In this document: in pieces, positions 45,661 through 54,877 of the stretch
Position numbering within the stretch: position 1 is the first letter of the stretch
Layout: each line of letters opens with the position of its first letter
Source: a virus
Length of the DNA: 64,000 nt
Virus record (IMG/VR): IMGVR_UViG_3300033149_001989
Location: 62,001 to 126,000 of that record
Reading direction: 5' to 3' (one strand)
The notes under the pieces: model-generated
Told to the model about the DNA's origin: nothing
Databases searched by the model: none
What the model saw: only the letters and a program-made list of their open reading frames with translations
Program-made: the position numbers and the translations under genes

Positions 45661-45916
45661 TTTCTAATCTGTTCTCCAACCTACCAAATTTTTCATCCCT
45701 CATTTTATCCCATTCATCATAACCAACAATATAACGCATCTGATAAAGCATAGCTTCAACATCAATCATTTCTTCCACCACCTTCTTAATGGGGATACGA
45801 CCACGACGCCACTTACAAACAGCATCAATAACCTCTGCACACTCCTCTATTACCATATCTTCCTGTAGTTTCTCACCCCAAGTTTCTACTGCTCTCTCAA
45901 ATAATGTATCGTCCAC
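45632..45916 (-). CDS. MazG-like NTP pyrophosphohydrolase
   Basis: 94 aa. 'QEDMVIEECAEVIDAVCKW' then 'VVEEMIDVEAMLYQM' gives the EExxE...ExxD metal-binding pattern of all-alpha NTP-PPases. Likely trims (d)NTPs or ppGpp to NMP; common in phage genomes. Confidence 0.8.
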   Translation of the reverse strand: MDDTLFERAVETWGEKLQEDMVIEECAEVIDAVCKWRRGRIPIKKVVEEMIDVEAMLYQMRYIVGYDEWDKMRDEKFGRLENRLENANRKTRPS

Positions 45917-47664
45917 TATACACGCACCACCTTTCGTCCTTTCTTTAAAACAATCTCGATATTTCTTAAGTCTCTTCCCTGAAAATATGCAACGGCATAA
46001 CCGTGCTCAATTACAGGTAAAGATATTATAAATGTGTTTAAATGAAATTTAAGTTTGTATCTATGAACATGACCGCAGATATAAATTTTTGGTATGAAAT
46101 AATTAAGCATCTCCTCAAAAACGGATTCCCCAACTTTATTAAACAACCCTGTTGGTGGTTGGTGAGTAACCAATATATCAACATCTCTTAAGTGTGAAAG
46201 ATACAAGACCTCCCTAAATGAGATATTATTGGGTGTATCTTTTAAGAATGTTCGTGATTTTAGCATTCCATTAAGACCTGATACCTTAATACCACGTATT
46301 TCTTGTAAGACATCAAGTTGATTAAAGAATTGAACATTATCGTGATTACCGCAATTGCCAGTAAAAAACGGTCTTCCATTACGCATTGCTAGAAAGTTAC
46401 CACAGGAAGTAGTAAAATCAAACACTTTACCACTATAATCTACCAAAGAAAAGTCACGACCAGCAACTTTGACATCCTTACATTTGCGCAACGATACTGC
46501 ATATGACTTAAATCTGCCACGTTGCCTGAAAGATAGTGTACTAGAAATACCAATAAGCTGTGCCATAGTTACTAATTGCTCGGCTAACCTTTCATTACTG
46601 GTGTAGCAAATGTTATTATAGCCATCCCCCTTTAAAAATGTATTTAAGAATAAGGGTTTTTGCCTTTTTGATAACTTATTAATTATTGGAGATATGTCAA
46701 GTTTGTCTGGTAGAATATTTCTTATAAATTTTGAATCTTTCACACATATATAAAATACTTTGTAGTGTTTGTTTCTATTATCAGTATACTTACTCCATCT
46801 ATAACCAAGGGTATTTAGGATACTTTCTATCTCATTAGCATAATTTAAGTTACTTTGATAGATTTGTATAGCCCCCGTCTTCAAGTAAGTTCCTTCTGTA
46901 ACAACCCAAGCCAACAACCGCACAAAATCATCCGACAGTGTTGCATCTATGTCACTAACTAATTCTCTAGCCATTGGAATAGATATTTGAGATTCTTTAC
47001 CTAAAGATAGATATTCCCTAACCTGATGGTATGACAATCTCTTTGACTTAGTTAGTTTAACGATAAAGTGGTCTGGTGTTAAGAGTTGTTTCTGTACCTT
47101 ATTTTCTATTTGGACCATTTTACCATTAAAATCCATTACTTGTATACTCTTAACTTCAACCCAATCCGAGTGGTTTTTATCTATCATACCAAGAACTTTA
47201 TCACCAACTTTTACTTTATCATAAGTCACCCACCCATTTGGTGTTAATACTTTAGTATCGTCAGATAAACACACAAAGTACCCCTTTTCACGCCACTTCT
47301 CTATCAGATGAAGGTTTTGTGGGGTTACATCTTTTAATGAACCAACATCACCAACAGAAATAAAGAAATCAAATGGTTCTTCGGAACTCAATACCCTATT
47401 TAAATCACCAAACCTGCCATGACAGTCCCCAACTAAAATTATCTTGTTTTCCCTAACCAAAGATGTGAACAGCGAACTTCCCAAACCAACATTATCACTA
47501 TTTCGTCCAAAACAATCATCGCACAAAGTTATATAGTCTTGGGTACAAGTGTCCAAATTTATAAAACCATATACACGCAGGTCTACAAACCTCTTGCCAC
47601 AAACCTTACATGTCCACCTATCCCTCTTCTTTATTCTCTCCACTAGTGATTTTTCCATTTTCAT
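45916..47664 (-). CDS. Metallophosphoesterase with N-terminal zinc finger and an intein
   Basis: 582 aa precursor. N-extein 1-131: CKVCGK and CDDC (zinc, HNH-like), GDCHGRFGDL near 79-88, GDVG near 105-108. C-extein 438-582: CGNHDN, THQPP near 500, GHVHRYK. The intein (132-437) starts CLSDDTKVL, carries LAGLIDADG repeats (LLAWVVTEG, FLNTFLKGDG) and ends TGN before Cys438, interrupting the metal-binding GNHD motif. Splicing rebuilds FVCGNHDN, so the phosphoesterase is inactive until then. Mature enzyme about 276 aa. Confidence 0.88.
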   Translation of the reverse strand: MKMEKSLVERIKKRDRWTCKVCGKRFVDLRVYGFINLDTCTQDYITLCDDCFGRNSDNVGLGSSLFTSLVRENKIILVGDCHGRFGDLNRVLSSEEPFDFFISVGDVGSLKDVTPQNLHLIEKWREKGYFVCLSDDTKVLTPNGWVTYDKVKVGDKVLGMIDKNHSDWVEVKSIQVMDFNGKMVQIENKVQKQLLTPDHFIVKLTKSKRLSYHQVREYLSLGKESQISIPMARELVSDIDATLSDDFVRLLAWVVTEGTYLKTGAIQIYQSNLNYANEIESILNTLGYRWSKYTDNRNKHYKVFYICVKDSKFIRNILPDKLDISPIINKLSKRQKPLFLNTFLKGDGYNNICYTSNERLAEQLVTMAQLIGISSTLSFRQRGRFKSYAVSLRKCKDVKVAGRDFSLVDYSGKVFDFTTSCGNFLAMRNGRPFFTGNCGNHDNVQFFNQLDVLQEIRGIKVSGLNGMLKSRTFLKDTPNNISFREVLYLSHLRDVDILVTHQPPTGLFNKVGESVFEEMLNYFIPKIYICGHVHRYKLKFHLNTFIISLPVIEHGYAVAYFQGRDLRNIEIVLKKGRKVVRV

Positions 47665-48061
47665 TTACCTTAAAATTAAGGATACTAGTATTTTTACCAA
47701 GAGCACAACCTCTATTAATAACTTCCCAACAAAACTTCTCTTCTGCTTCTGTCAATGGTCGTTTTAATCTCCTACTAACCTCTTCTAATATTTTATCATC
47801 TTGATATTGTTTACCCAAAAAATTAGCAATCTTAGAAGATATTACGGAAAGACGATTATTTATTGCAGACCTTTTAATTCCAACCATTCTAGAAATATCA
47901 CTTGCCGTAGCTTGCTCTATGGTTAGTGCAATTTGAAGTAAATCTCTCTCGTTAAGCTCACCTGATTTAGACAATGTTTCTATTGCAATGTCAAGGTCTA
48001 GCTTTGTACTCTCATCTAAGTCATAATAATTTTTCAAATATCCCCGAACAATCGCTGACAT
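47618..48061 (-). CDS. Sigma-factor region 4-like HTH protein
   Basis: 147 aa. 'LDIAIETLSKSGELNERDLLQIALTIEQATASDISRMVGIKRSAINNRL' resembles a sigma-70 region 4 or phage late sigma: a helix pair with the HTH at about 54-72. No region 2 visible. Could redirect host RNA polymerase to late genes or act as a repressor. Confidence 0.6.
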   Translation of the reverse strand: MSAIVRGYLKNYYDLDESTKLDLDIAIETLSKSGELNERDLLQIALTIEQATASDISRMVGIKRSAINNRLSVISSKIANFLGKQYQDDKILEEVSRRLKRPLTEAEEKFCWEVINRGCALGKNTSILNFKVNENGKITSGENKEEG

Positions 48062-48067
48062 ACTCTA

Positions 48068-48805
48068 TTACCATCTTCCAATCTTCCGTTCCTTACCTAA
48101 ACATTCCTCCAAAAAGTAACATCTTGCACAGCCCCTACCAATATTTCTAACAAACACATTTGTTTTAATCTTACGCTCAATCTTATTTATCTCACTTTCT
48201 AGAATAGCAAAATCTTCATCACATCGCTTTGTTTCCATATCCCTCATTGTTCCTAAGTGACGCAAAATTAAACCATTCTCTTCTTTACCAAATAAATGTC
48301 TATATGCATAACTATACAAAGTAAACTGTAAGTCCAAATCAAGTTCAAGAACCGTTGGTTTGGCACCAGTTTTATAATCAATAACATTGCCAGCAGCATC
48401 TATTTGGTCAAGAACACCAATAACTATGTGCCGACCAATATGAACTGGATTGCTTCTACCAAAAAAGAACTCAGTAACAATTGGTGCAGGGTGTTTTTTA
48501 ACATACTTATTATAATATTTCCTTAATAATTCCTGCCCTTGTTTGAACTTTTTTAAGTATTCACCTTCACTAGTATAAACAATGTCTTTACTCGAAGTAA
48601 GAGTTACCCACTCACTTTTAAAGACACTAGCCCAATCATCCGCTTTGGTCAAATTGTTGTCATAACCAATCTTTATTGCTCTATGAACAGCAGTACCATA
48701 AACTGACGCTGCCCCCTCTTTGATAGGAATCCTTTTAACATATCTTAAATAGTAACAATATTCGCACTGCATAAAGTTACTGAGCATCGTATAACTAATT
48801 TCCAC
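48068..48805 (-). CDS. Cas4/RecB-like nuclease with Fe-S cluster motif
   Basis: 245 aa. GTAVHRAI near 38-45, GVLDQID near 128-134, VIDYKTGA near 139-146, QFTLYSYAY near 161-169: the complete PDDEXK RecB core. Cys 14/17 region (CEYC) at the N-terminus and C-terminal CARCYFLEEC provide the four-Cys cluster. No CRISPR genes nearby, so probably a recombination exonuclease. Confidence 0.88.
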   Translation of the reverse strand: MEISYTMLSNFMQCEYCYYLRYVKRIPIKEGAASVYGTAVHRAIKIGYDNNLTKADDWASVFKSEWVTLTSSKDIVYTSEGEYLKKFKQGQELLRKYYNKYVKKHPAPIVTEFFFGRSNPVHIGRHIVIGVLDQIDAAGNVIDYKTGAKPTVLELDLDLQFTLYSYAYRHLFGKEENGLILRHLGTMRDMETKRCDEDFAILESEINKIERKIKTNVFVRNIGRGCARCYFLEECLGKERKIGRW

Positions 48806-48810
48806 AATAT

Positions 48811-49173
48811 TTACTCCTCATTACTACCACCAAAACCCTCTCTGCCAGTAACTTGATGATAACTATCAGTTCTATATAAATCCTTACCAGCCTTCCAAGC
48901 TTCTATTTTACCCCACAAAATCCTAATAGCTTTCTTTCTCTCATTAATACTGGCTTTCAACCCATCAAGAACTCTTTGCTCTTCATCGTTATTACCAAGA
49001 ATTTTTACGCAGTCTATTTCTCTACTTTTTGCTCCTCTCTGGATAGCCCCACGAATATTTATTGCTACCTTTTTGTCATACTCATACTCTAGCTTATTAA
49101 GGTCATCTTGTAAATCAGCAAGAGTATCTACATATTTAATAAATTCTTCAACATCTGGTCTTTCTGGATACAT
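48811..49173 (-). CDS. Coiled-coil phage protein
   Basis: 120 aa. Long charged helices with LADLQDDLNKLEYEYDKKV and a Lys/Glu-rich middle; ends Gly-rich. Located between RecB-like and RecA-like genes; probably an accessory of recombination (inference from position only). Confidence 0.55.
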   Translation of the reverse strand: MYPERPDVEEFIKYVDTLADLQDDLNKLEYEYDKKVAINIRGAIQRGAKSREIDCVKILGNNDEEQRVLDGLKASINERKKAIRILWGKIEAWKAGKDLYRTDSYHQVTGREGFGGSNEE

Positions 49174-49343
49174 TACTCCAACCCCTTTAGGCTATGACGT
49201 CCGCTAAGTTTAGGTGTCAACTTTACATAAAGATACTTAAATGCGTCCCACATTGTTATATCATTTCTAAGATATGGTCTATCCTCTGAAAGTTCCCACA
49301 ATTCAAGACACGCCTCATACCATAATTCATTAAGTGTTTTCAT
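49173..49343 (-). CDS. Small hypothetical protein
   Basis: 56 aa, ATG 49343, stop coupled to the next gene (TAATG). Trp/Tyr-rich helical sequence (LNELWYEACLELWELSED). Overlaps the recombinase gene by 14 bases. Unknown. Confidence 0.5.
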   Translation of the reverse strand: MKTLNELWYEACLELWELSEDRPYLRNDITMWDAFKYLYVKLTPKLSGRHSLKGLE

Positions 49344-50346
49344 TTATCCTCTCCCGCTCTTTTAATTCTTTATCAATTTCTATACTAACAGTCGATTGAA
49401 GTGCCTTATCGTACAAGTCCTTTCTTAATTTTTCATCTTCTCTAAGAGCCTGAGCAAAATTTGCCAACCCTTGAAATTTTAATTCACCATACTGATACCA
49501 CGCACCAGCCTTATTAACAATCCCAGCCCTCTCACAAACACCAACAATATCACGCTCAATGTCTATCCCCTTGCCGTGTTCCATAAATAAGGAAGTAGTA
49601 CTATAAGGAACCACCGACCACTCTTTGCCCTTGTTTATCGTAACTTTTGATTCTACACTACCAGTAGCCTTATTCTCAGAACCCCACATAGATATTTTAA
49701 CATCAGTATAATACTGTAATGCCATTCCACCAGCAGGTGCTAAACCAGAAGAAAATGCACCTATTTTTGAACGCAATTGATTTACCGCTACAAAGATTGC
49801 TTCCTTTCGTCTAATTGGTTGTTGTAATTGCTCTACAAAATAACCTGTCGTCCTTGCTTTAGCACCTACATTAGGACCTTTATCTAAATTATCGGTCGGT
49901 TGCTTTTTTTCAATATTTGCTCTTGGCACCGCAGCAGTTATTGAATCCATTACAATAACTTTAAGATTATGGTTTCGTATACCCTCGATACAAACATTAA
50001 ATACCTCTTCCGCAAAATCTCCAGAGAAGTGATTAAAAAACTTAGACTCAACATCCACTCCACACGCTTGAGCGTACAACCTATCGTAACCTTCTAATCC
50101 AACAAACAAAGTTGGTAACTCTAATTTAACAGCCTGAGCAACCATATGGTATGCAAGTGTTGTTTTGCCCGCTTTCTCAGGTCCATATATCTGAGTAATT
50201 GTCCCACCTGGAATACCACCACCAAGGCACCTATCCAATGACGGAACACCGATGGGAAGCCGCCAAGTAGCCCTCCCTTCTGGAACGTATATTCTCTCTG
50301 TTCTTTTTAAGACAGCCTCTATCAATTCCCTAATATCTTTACCCAT
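49330..50346 (-). CDS. RecA/UvsX-like recombinase
   Basis: 338 aa. Walker A GPEKAGKTT near 54-62, 'LKVIVMDSITAAVPR' near 125-139 (Walker B), 'AVNQLRSKIGAFSSG' near 185-199 with APAGG.AL following (L2 loop region). Shorter C-terminal domain than bacterial RecA, like phage UvsX relatives. Forms filaments for strand exchange in replication and repair. Confidence 0.93.
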   Translation of the reverse strand: MGKDIRELIEAVLKRTERIYVPEGRATWRLPIGVPSLDRCLGGGIPGGTITQIYGPEKAGKTTLAYHMVAQAVKLELPTLFVGLEGYDRLYAQACGVDVESKFFNHFSGDFAEEVFNVCIEGIRNHNLKVIVMDSITAAVPRANIEKKQPTDNLDKGPNVGAKARTTGYFVEQLQQPIRRKEAIFVAVNQLRSKIGAFSSGLAPAGGMALQYYTDVKISMWGSENKATGSVESKVTINKGKEWSVVPYSTTSLFMEHGKGIDIERDIVGVCERAGIVNKAGAWYQYGELKFQGLANFAQALREDEKLRKDLYDKALQSTVSIEIDKELKERERINENT

Positions 50347-50926
50347 TATTTACCTCTTCTTCAGTAATAACATCTAATTGAACACCAGCCAACTCAAACA
50401 ATTTCTCCGACAGCGGAAAGTTATAACCCCTTTTGTCTGGATTATCACCATCCTTAATTTTGTCAACAGTTCTAATATATTCCCTGCTTCCACTTTTACC
50501 AAGACAAACGACACGTTTTATTCCTGCTTGGATAATTTCCTTAGCACAATTGATACAAGGAGTGCCACAATAACAATATAAGATTGCCCCGTCCGTTGGT
50601 ATACCCATTTTTGCAGCCTGCATTATTGGATTTATCTCTGCATGAATGGATACACAATATTCCATTCCACAACCGCTTTCAAATCCCATTCTCTTTCTAG
50701 GACATTTATCCGATACAAAATGGTCTGTATAATTACCACAATCATCCCTATAATCACAATGTGGTACACCTGATGGAGGTCCATTACACCCAGTTGCTAT
50801 CACGTACTTATCCTTTACCAAAACAGAACCAATTTTTCTTGAGCGGCACTTACTTCTTTGCATCCACAATTTTGCCTCTTTCATAAAATGAATATCCCAC
50901 ACTTTTTGTGGTGTATACTTATCCAT
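50339..50926 (-). CDS. dCMP deaminase
   Basis: 195 aa from ATG 50926 (GGAGAG upstream). CHxE-type zinc site: HAEINPI near 105-111 and PCINCAKE near 132-139, plus an N-terminal CDYRDDCGNY insertion typical of dCMP deaminases. Makes dUMP for the ThyX encoded downstream. Confidence 0.93.
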   Translation of the reverse strand: MDKYTPQKVWDIHFMKEAKLWMQRSKCRSRKIGSVLVKDKYVIATGCNGPPSGVPHCDYRDDCGNYTDHFVSDKCPRKRMGFESGCGMEYCVSIHAEINPIMQAAKMGIPTDGAILYCYCGTPCINCAKEIIQAGIKRVVCLGKSGSREYIRTVDKIKDGDNPDKRGYNFPLSEKLFELAGVQLDVITEEEVNNG

Positions 50927-51473
50927 TTTTCCTCTCCTTATTTCTAGCAATATTACGTATCATTTCAGCCAACAAAGAAAAGTTGTCCCTAACAAATCCA
51001 TCCGTATTTTTACGGGCATACTTCCAAGGTATAGAAAAGAACACATTATCGGTGTTTACTGAGTTTTTAATGTTACGCTGGAGTTTAGCAAATTGTTTTA
51101 TATAGTCAAATGTCGCACAAAAAAATGAATCTATATCCTTATTTGTTTTCAGATATATATCAAATTGCTTACTCCTAACCTTTCTTGCTGGAATACTTAA
51201 TCCTCTAGGAAACCTTTCTTCTGATGGTAATTTCCCCTTCCAATCAGTAATTGTTAATGCCGTTTCAAATTCAATATACAACAAATCGACGCCATTTTTA
51301 CTAACAACGGCATCATGAGTAAATTTTTTATTGTTATGCATCCTAAAAGTGAACTCTGGCAGTAACTCCTTTAGCTTCTTTAATATCTTCAACTCATAAG
51401 GCGATGCTTTACGTGCCAAATCATCTTTGTCCTTATTCCAAGGTTTGGGTTTAAAGATGTCTTTCTTATTCAT
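50919..51473 (-). CDS. Possible PDDEXK nuclease-like protein
   Basis: 184 aa from ATG 51473. 'FTHDAVVSKNGVDLLYIEFET' could be the D...ExE/ExK region of a restriction-like fold, but a clear Lys is lacking. Basic throughout. Next to the Dam gene, which may hint at a modification pair. Low certainty. Confidence 0.45.
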   Translation of the reverse strand: MNKKDIFKPKPWNKDKDDLARKASPYELKILKKLKELLPEFTFRMHNNKKFTHDAVVSKNGVDLLYIEFETALTITDWKGKLPSEERFPRGLSIPARKVRSKQFDIYLKTNKDIDSFFCATFDYIKQFAKLQRNIKNSVNTDNVFFSIPWKYARKNTDGFVRDNFSLLAEMIRNIARNKERKNG

Positions 51474-52278
51474 TAAAAACAACAACCTCTTCCACCTTCT
51501 TTATTTTGCCTTTACTGTACGAACTCTTAGCAGTATGAATAATTGGTATCTTCTCAACTATATCATTACGAAAAACAGTATCAATATACTCATTATTATC
51601 CATTGATACACACCAATGTGGAAAATTTGACAAAACTATTCGTAAATCAATTAAATTATCAACAGTATAACCACAATTATACCAAGATTGACCATAAGCT
51701 AAATATGGTGGGTCGGCGTAAACAAAATCTGCTGAAGTTCTCTTTAATAAATTTACTGCGTCATCCTTACTAACAGTAACAATACGACCACGAAGAATAT
51801 TATATGCTAAATCTATCTTCATTATTATATTGGCCGAGTTCCAATAACAACCAACCTTCCAATTACCTTGTTGAGACACACCACCAATTGGTAACCGTTG
51901 CGTAATATAACCATTATAAGATGTTTTATTCAAGAAAATCATTTTGAATGCCCAGTCTAAACCTGTTTCGGGAACAGTATCAAAAATATGATTATATAAG
52001 TCTATATTTGGTTTTGTATCTTTTATTTTATCATACAAATTACTCATATCTTGTGGAGTCGCCTTATAGAAAAACTCCCAAAAATTGTAGACTAATTCAT
52101 TATTGTCATTAATGTAAAATGACCACTTTGGAAAATCTTTAGCCATATTGATTAGCGAACCACCACCACCAACGAAAGCATCAATGGCCACCCAATTGCT
52201 ATCGCAATTATAGCGGTTACCAATTAGACCATTAATCTTCTTCATTAAACGTAATTTACCACCTGGATAACGAAACAC
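51466..52278 (-). CDS. D12-class adenine methyltransferase (Dam-like)
   Basis: 270 aa. FRYPGGK at 2-8, DAFVGGGGSLI near 33-43, ADPPYLAYG near 191-199. This is the alpha-class Dam order. Typical target GATC, though specificity cannot be read. Upstream part overlaps the CRFC gene by one base. Confidence 0.93.
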   Translation of the reverse strand: MFRYPGGKLRLMKKINGLIGNRYNCDSNWVAIDAFVGGGGSLINMAKDFPKWSFYINDNNELVYNFWEFFYKATPQDMSNLYDKIKDTKPNIDLYNHIFDTVPETGLDWAFKMIFLNKTSYNGYITQRLPIGGVSQQGNWKVGCYWNSANIIMKIDLAYNILRGRIVTVSKDDAVNLLKRTSADFVYADPPYLAYGQSWYNCGYTVDNLIDLRIVLSNFPHWCVSMDNNEYIDTVFRNDIVEKIPIIHTAKSSYSKGKIKKVEEVVVFNE

Positions 52279-52607
52279 TACTTTACTCCCTCATAAATTA
52301 CCTCTATTCTTGAACTAGCGCAAGCAAACCTAAATTCACAGTTTTCACACTTTTCTTCCAAGCCAGGTAATTCTTCATTAGTAACTTTACATAGGTATCG
52401 TGGTATATCGCTTTTACATTCTGGACACCATTCTATATCTGGTTTGGTAGAATCGTAACGATTAAAACTGGTTCCACTAAAAGTTATAAGACCACTTAGT
52501 GATATTCCAATTTCCCCATCCTTCATATACTTATAAATTACCGCCCCTCTACAATTCCTACAAATAGCCACCACACAAATAGTATTATCCTTAGTCTCCG
52601 TTACCAC
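52278..52607 (-). CDS. Zinc-ribbon protein with CRFC box
   Basis: 109 aa. CRNC near 16-19 and CPEC near 61-64 make a ribbon; CENCEFRFACAS near 86-97. The position after the third Cys is Ala instead of an aromatic. Ends adjacent to Dam. Confidence 0.7.
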   Translation of the reverse strand: MVTETKDNTICVVAICRNCRGAVIYKYMKDGEIGISLSGLITFSGTSFNRYDSTKPDIEWCPECKSDIPRYLCKVTNEELPGLEEKCENCEFRFACASSRIEVIYEGVK

Positions 52608-54555
52608 TTAGCCCCCATCCTGGTGGAATCAACAAAAGTTGTTGTCCCTCGATGCCATCACCAACTCCATCATCTTTCCACCAATTATCCCTAATTTTAA
52701 CATCAACAATAATTGGTACTTTAGTTAATAACTTGCGACCCGCTACAATCATCTTGCTCCTAACAAGATGGGCTACTTCGATTGCATGTTCTTCTGGTAC
52801 TTCAACAACCAATTCATCATGAACACAATTAACCATAGTTGCCCCAAAATTCCTCAAAGGATTATATAGTAAAACCATAGCAATCTTTAGCATATCACCA
52901 TCAGTACCAAGAATAGGATGATTTCTACCTACCCGTTCATAAAAGGAGCGCAACCTCTTGTAGTTCTTATCGCTCGTAGCAAGAGAGGGAAACCAACGAT
53001 AACGACCACCAAGCGTCCTTGCCCAACCACGTTCCAGAGCCAATTTAGATTGTTCATCAAGCCAGTCCATAAGGACTTTATAAGTCTCACGATACTTGGT
53101 CATCAAATCTTCAGCCTCTGTAGAACTGCAACCAAGTCTATCCTTTAGCGAGTTTAAATACATCCCATAAATAATGCCAAAATTGATGATTTTAGCTGCC
53201 TTTCGCTGCGAAGGTGTAACCTGGTCTATAGGAACTTTAAACATCAGTGAGGCAGTTGCCTTGTGAATGTCCCCACTGGGGTCAGAGAAGGCAAATAACA
53301 TCACGGGGTCACCGCTCATTTCAGCCGCAATTCTTAAATGCAACTGTGAATAATCAGCAATAACAAATTTCTTTCCCTTTTCTGGAACGAAACAAGACCT
53401 TAACAAAAAACCCTCTTCACCCTTCTTCTGGATATTCTGAAGATTAGGGTCATAACTAGAAAATCTGCCAGCATCAGTACCCATCTGGTCGAACCTGGCA
53501 TGTATCCTACCATCCCACTTGATGTGTTCTATTAAATTATCACCAAACGTCTTTTCAACCTGTTTTAGACCACGATATTTTATAATATTTGCCAAAATTT
53601 CACGTTTATCATCGTCATACAAACTCATCGCATATTTAAGAGTATTAACATTGGTGACACCCTTACGTGTCTTTTTATTAGCATCATATAAATTTATACC
53701 AACTTGAGAACATGCCCACGCTACCTGTTGCCAACTATCAAGATTAAGAACAGGTGGTGGTTTGAACTTCGCCGTATTAGCATAAGGTGTACCATCTTTC
53801 TTCAATCTTATTGGTTTAGGTGGTGGAGCAGGTAGGTTAGGTAAACTATTTCTTAGTTTAGTACCAACTTTAAAAATCTTCTTCCGAGTACTTTGTATCC
53901 CTTTACTCCACAAATCAGCATCAAGTTTAAACCCAGTAAGTTCCATTTCACCCACGGCTTGAGTAAGCAAAAACTCAATTTCAGCAATCGGAATTAAACC
54001 ATACTGTTTAAGACAGTTCCACTGTCGTATCCTAATTTCAGGCAACACTAAAACATCATTAGCAGCATACTTAATTTGTTCCTCAGTAAATGGGGCATCA
54101 TATGGGTGCTCAAAGAATGTCTCTACAGTACTCTTGTCCAACTTAAGTTCTAAATATCGAAAAGCCAAATCCTCTAAAGAATTACCCTTTTTCATACCAG
54201 CGGTTAGTAAATTTTCCGCAATTTTAGTATCAAAAACGGTCTGCAAGGATAATCCACGCTTTGCTTTCAGCATCTTATAATCATATACTGCGTTCTGAAG
54301 AGTTTTAATCCATCTATTACTCTCAACTAACTCTCTTAGCAAGGTAACATCTGTTTTTCTGGCATCAATCACGTAAGCTCTGTCCCCAATACCAACCTGA
54401 ACTAAAAGTAGTTTAACATTCGGACTGAGCGGGTCTAAACCACCACTATTCTCAGTATCGAGAGATACGTGCGTATAATCTCTGGCATCATCTAAGACCA
54501 AAGACAAATCTTTATTATTTTCAATAAATTCACACTTACCTAGAGCAACATCCAT
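52591..54555 (-). CDS. Family A DNA polymerase with 3'-5' exonuclease
   Basis: 654 aa from ATG 54555. Exonuclease: SLDTENSGGLD near 31, LQNAVYDYKML near 90, YAANDVL near 158. Polymerase: DYSQLHLRIAAEMSG (motif A), RKAAKIINFGIIYGM (motif B), VHDELVVEVP (motif C). No 5' nuclease domain, so T7-like. The main replicative polymerase. Confidence 0.96.
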   Translation of the reverse strand: MDVALGKCEFIENNKDLSLVLDDARDYTHVSLDTENSGGLDPLSPNVKLLLVQVGIGDRAYVIDARKTDVTLLRELVESNRWIKTLQNAVYDYKMLKAKRGLSLQTVFDTKIAENLLTAGMKKGNSLEDLAFRYLELKLDKSTVETFFEHPYDAPFTEEQIKYAANDVLVLPEIRIRQWNCLKQYGLIPIAEIEFLLTQAVGEMELTGFKLDADLWSKGIQSTRKKIFKVGTKLRNSLPNLPAPPPKPIRLKKDGTPYANTAKFKPPPVLNLDSWQQVAWACSQVGINLYDANKKTRKGVTNVNTLKYAMSLYDDDKREILANIIKYRGLKQVEKTFGDNLIEHIKWDGRIHARFDQMGTDAGRFSSYDPNLQNIQKKGEEGFLLRSCFVPEKGKKFVIADYSQLHLRIAAEMSGDPVMLFAFSDPSGDIHKATASLMFKVPIDQVTPSQRKAAKIINFGIIYGMYLNSLKDRLGCSSTEAEDLMTKYRETYKVLMDWLDEQSKLALERGWARTLGGRYRWFPSLATSDKNYKRLRSFYERVGRNHPILGTDGDMLKIAMVLLYNPLRNFGATMVNCVHDELVVEVPEEHAIEVAHLVRSKMIVAGRKLLTKVPIIVDVKIRDNWWKDDGVGDGIEGQQLLLIPPGWGLSGNGD

Positions 54556-54877
54556 GCCAACTAACTTCCTCTCCCGTGCGCATTGTATATGATACATTAA
54601 TACTATTAGTACTATCACTATATAATGGGGAGATTGTAATATTAGGTAATACACCAACCACATCACCCATAGGTATTCTACCCATTCTAAACTTAAGCTC
54701 CGCCACTACTTCGTCAAGAGCCCCTTCCTTTGTTCTACCCTTTCCGATTAGTGCCTCATACAATCCTTGATACAACGGGTCAGAGAAGATTCTCTCTTGA
54801 GTAAAACACTGAAAACGCAACGGACACTTTGAGCACAAACACTCCTCGTCTAACGCTTTAGTTTTATGCTTATCCAC
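54536..54877 (-). CDS. CRFC-box protein, paralogue of the 12559 gene
   Basis: 113 aa. CSKCPLRFQCFT near 15-26 and the following helix match the 12559 product; the rest (GRIPMGDVVGVLPNITISP) is different. Overlaps the polymerase start by 20 bases. Confidence 0.72.
   Translation of the reverse strand: MDKHKTKALDEECLCSKCPLRFQCFTQERIFSDPLYQGLYEALIGKGRTKEGALDEVVAELKFRMGRIPMGDVVGVLPNITISPLYSDSTNSINVSYTMRTGEEVSWHGCCSR

Noticed and set aside
48068-48805. CRISPR-associated Cas4
   Set aside because: No cas neighbours or repeats; gene lies with RecA-like and replication genes, so a recombination nuclease fits better.
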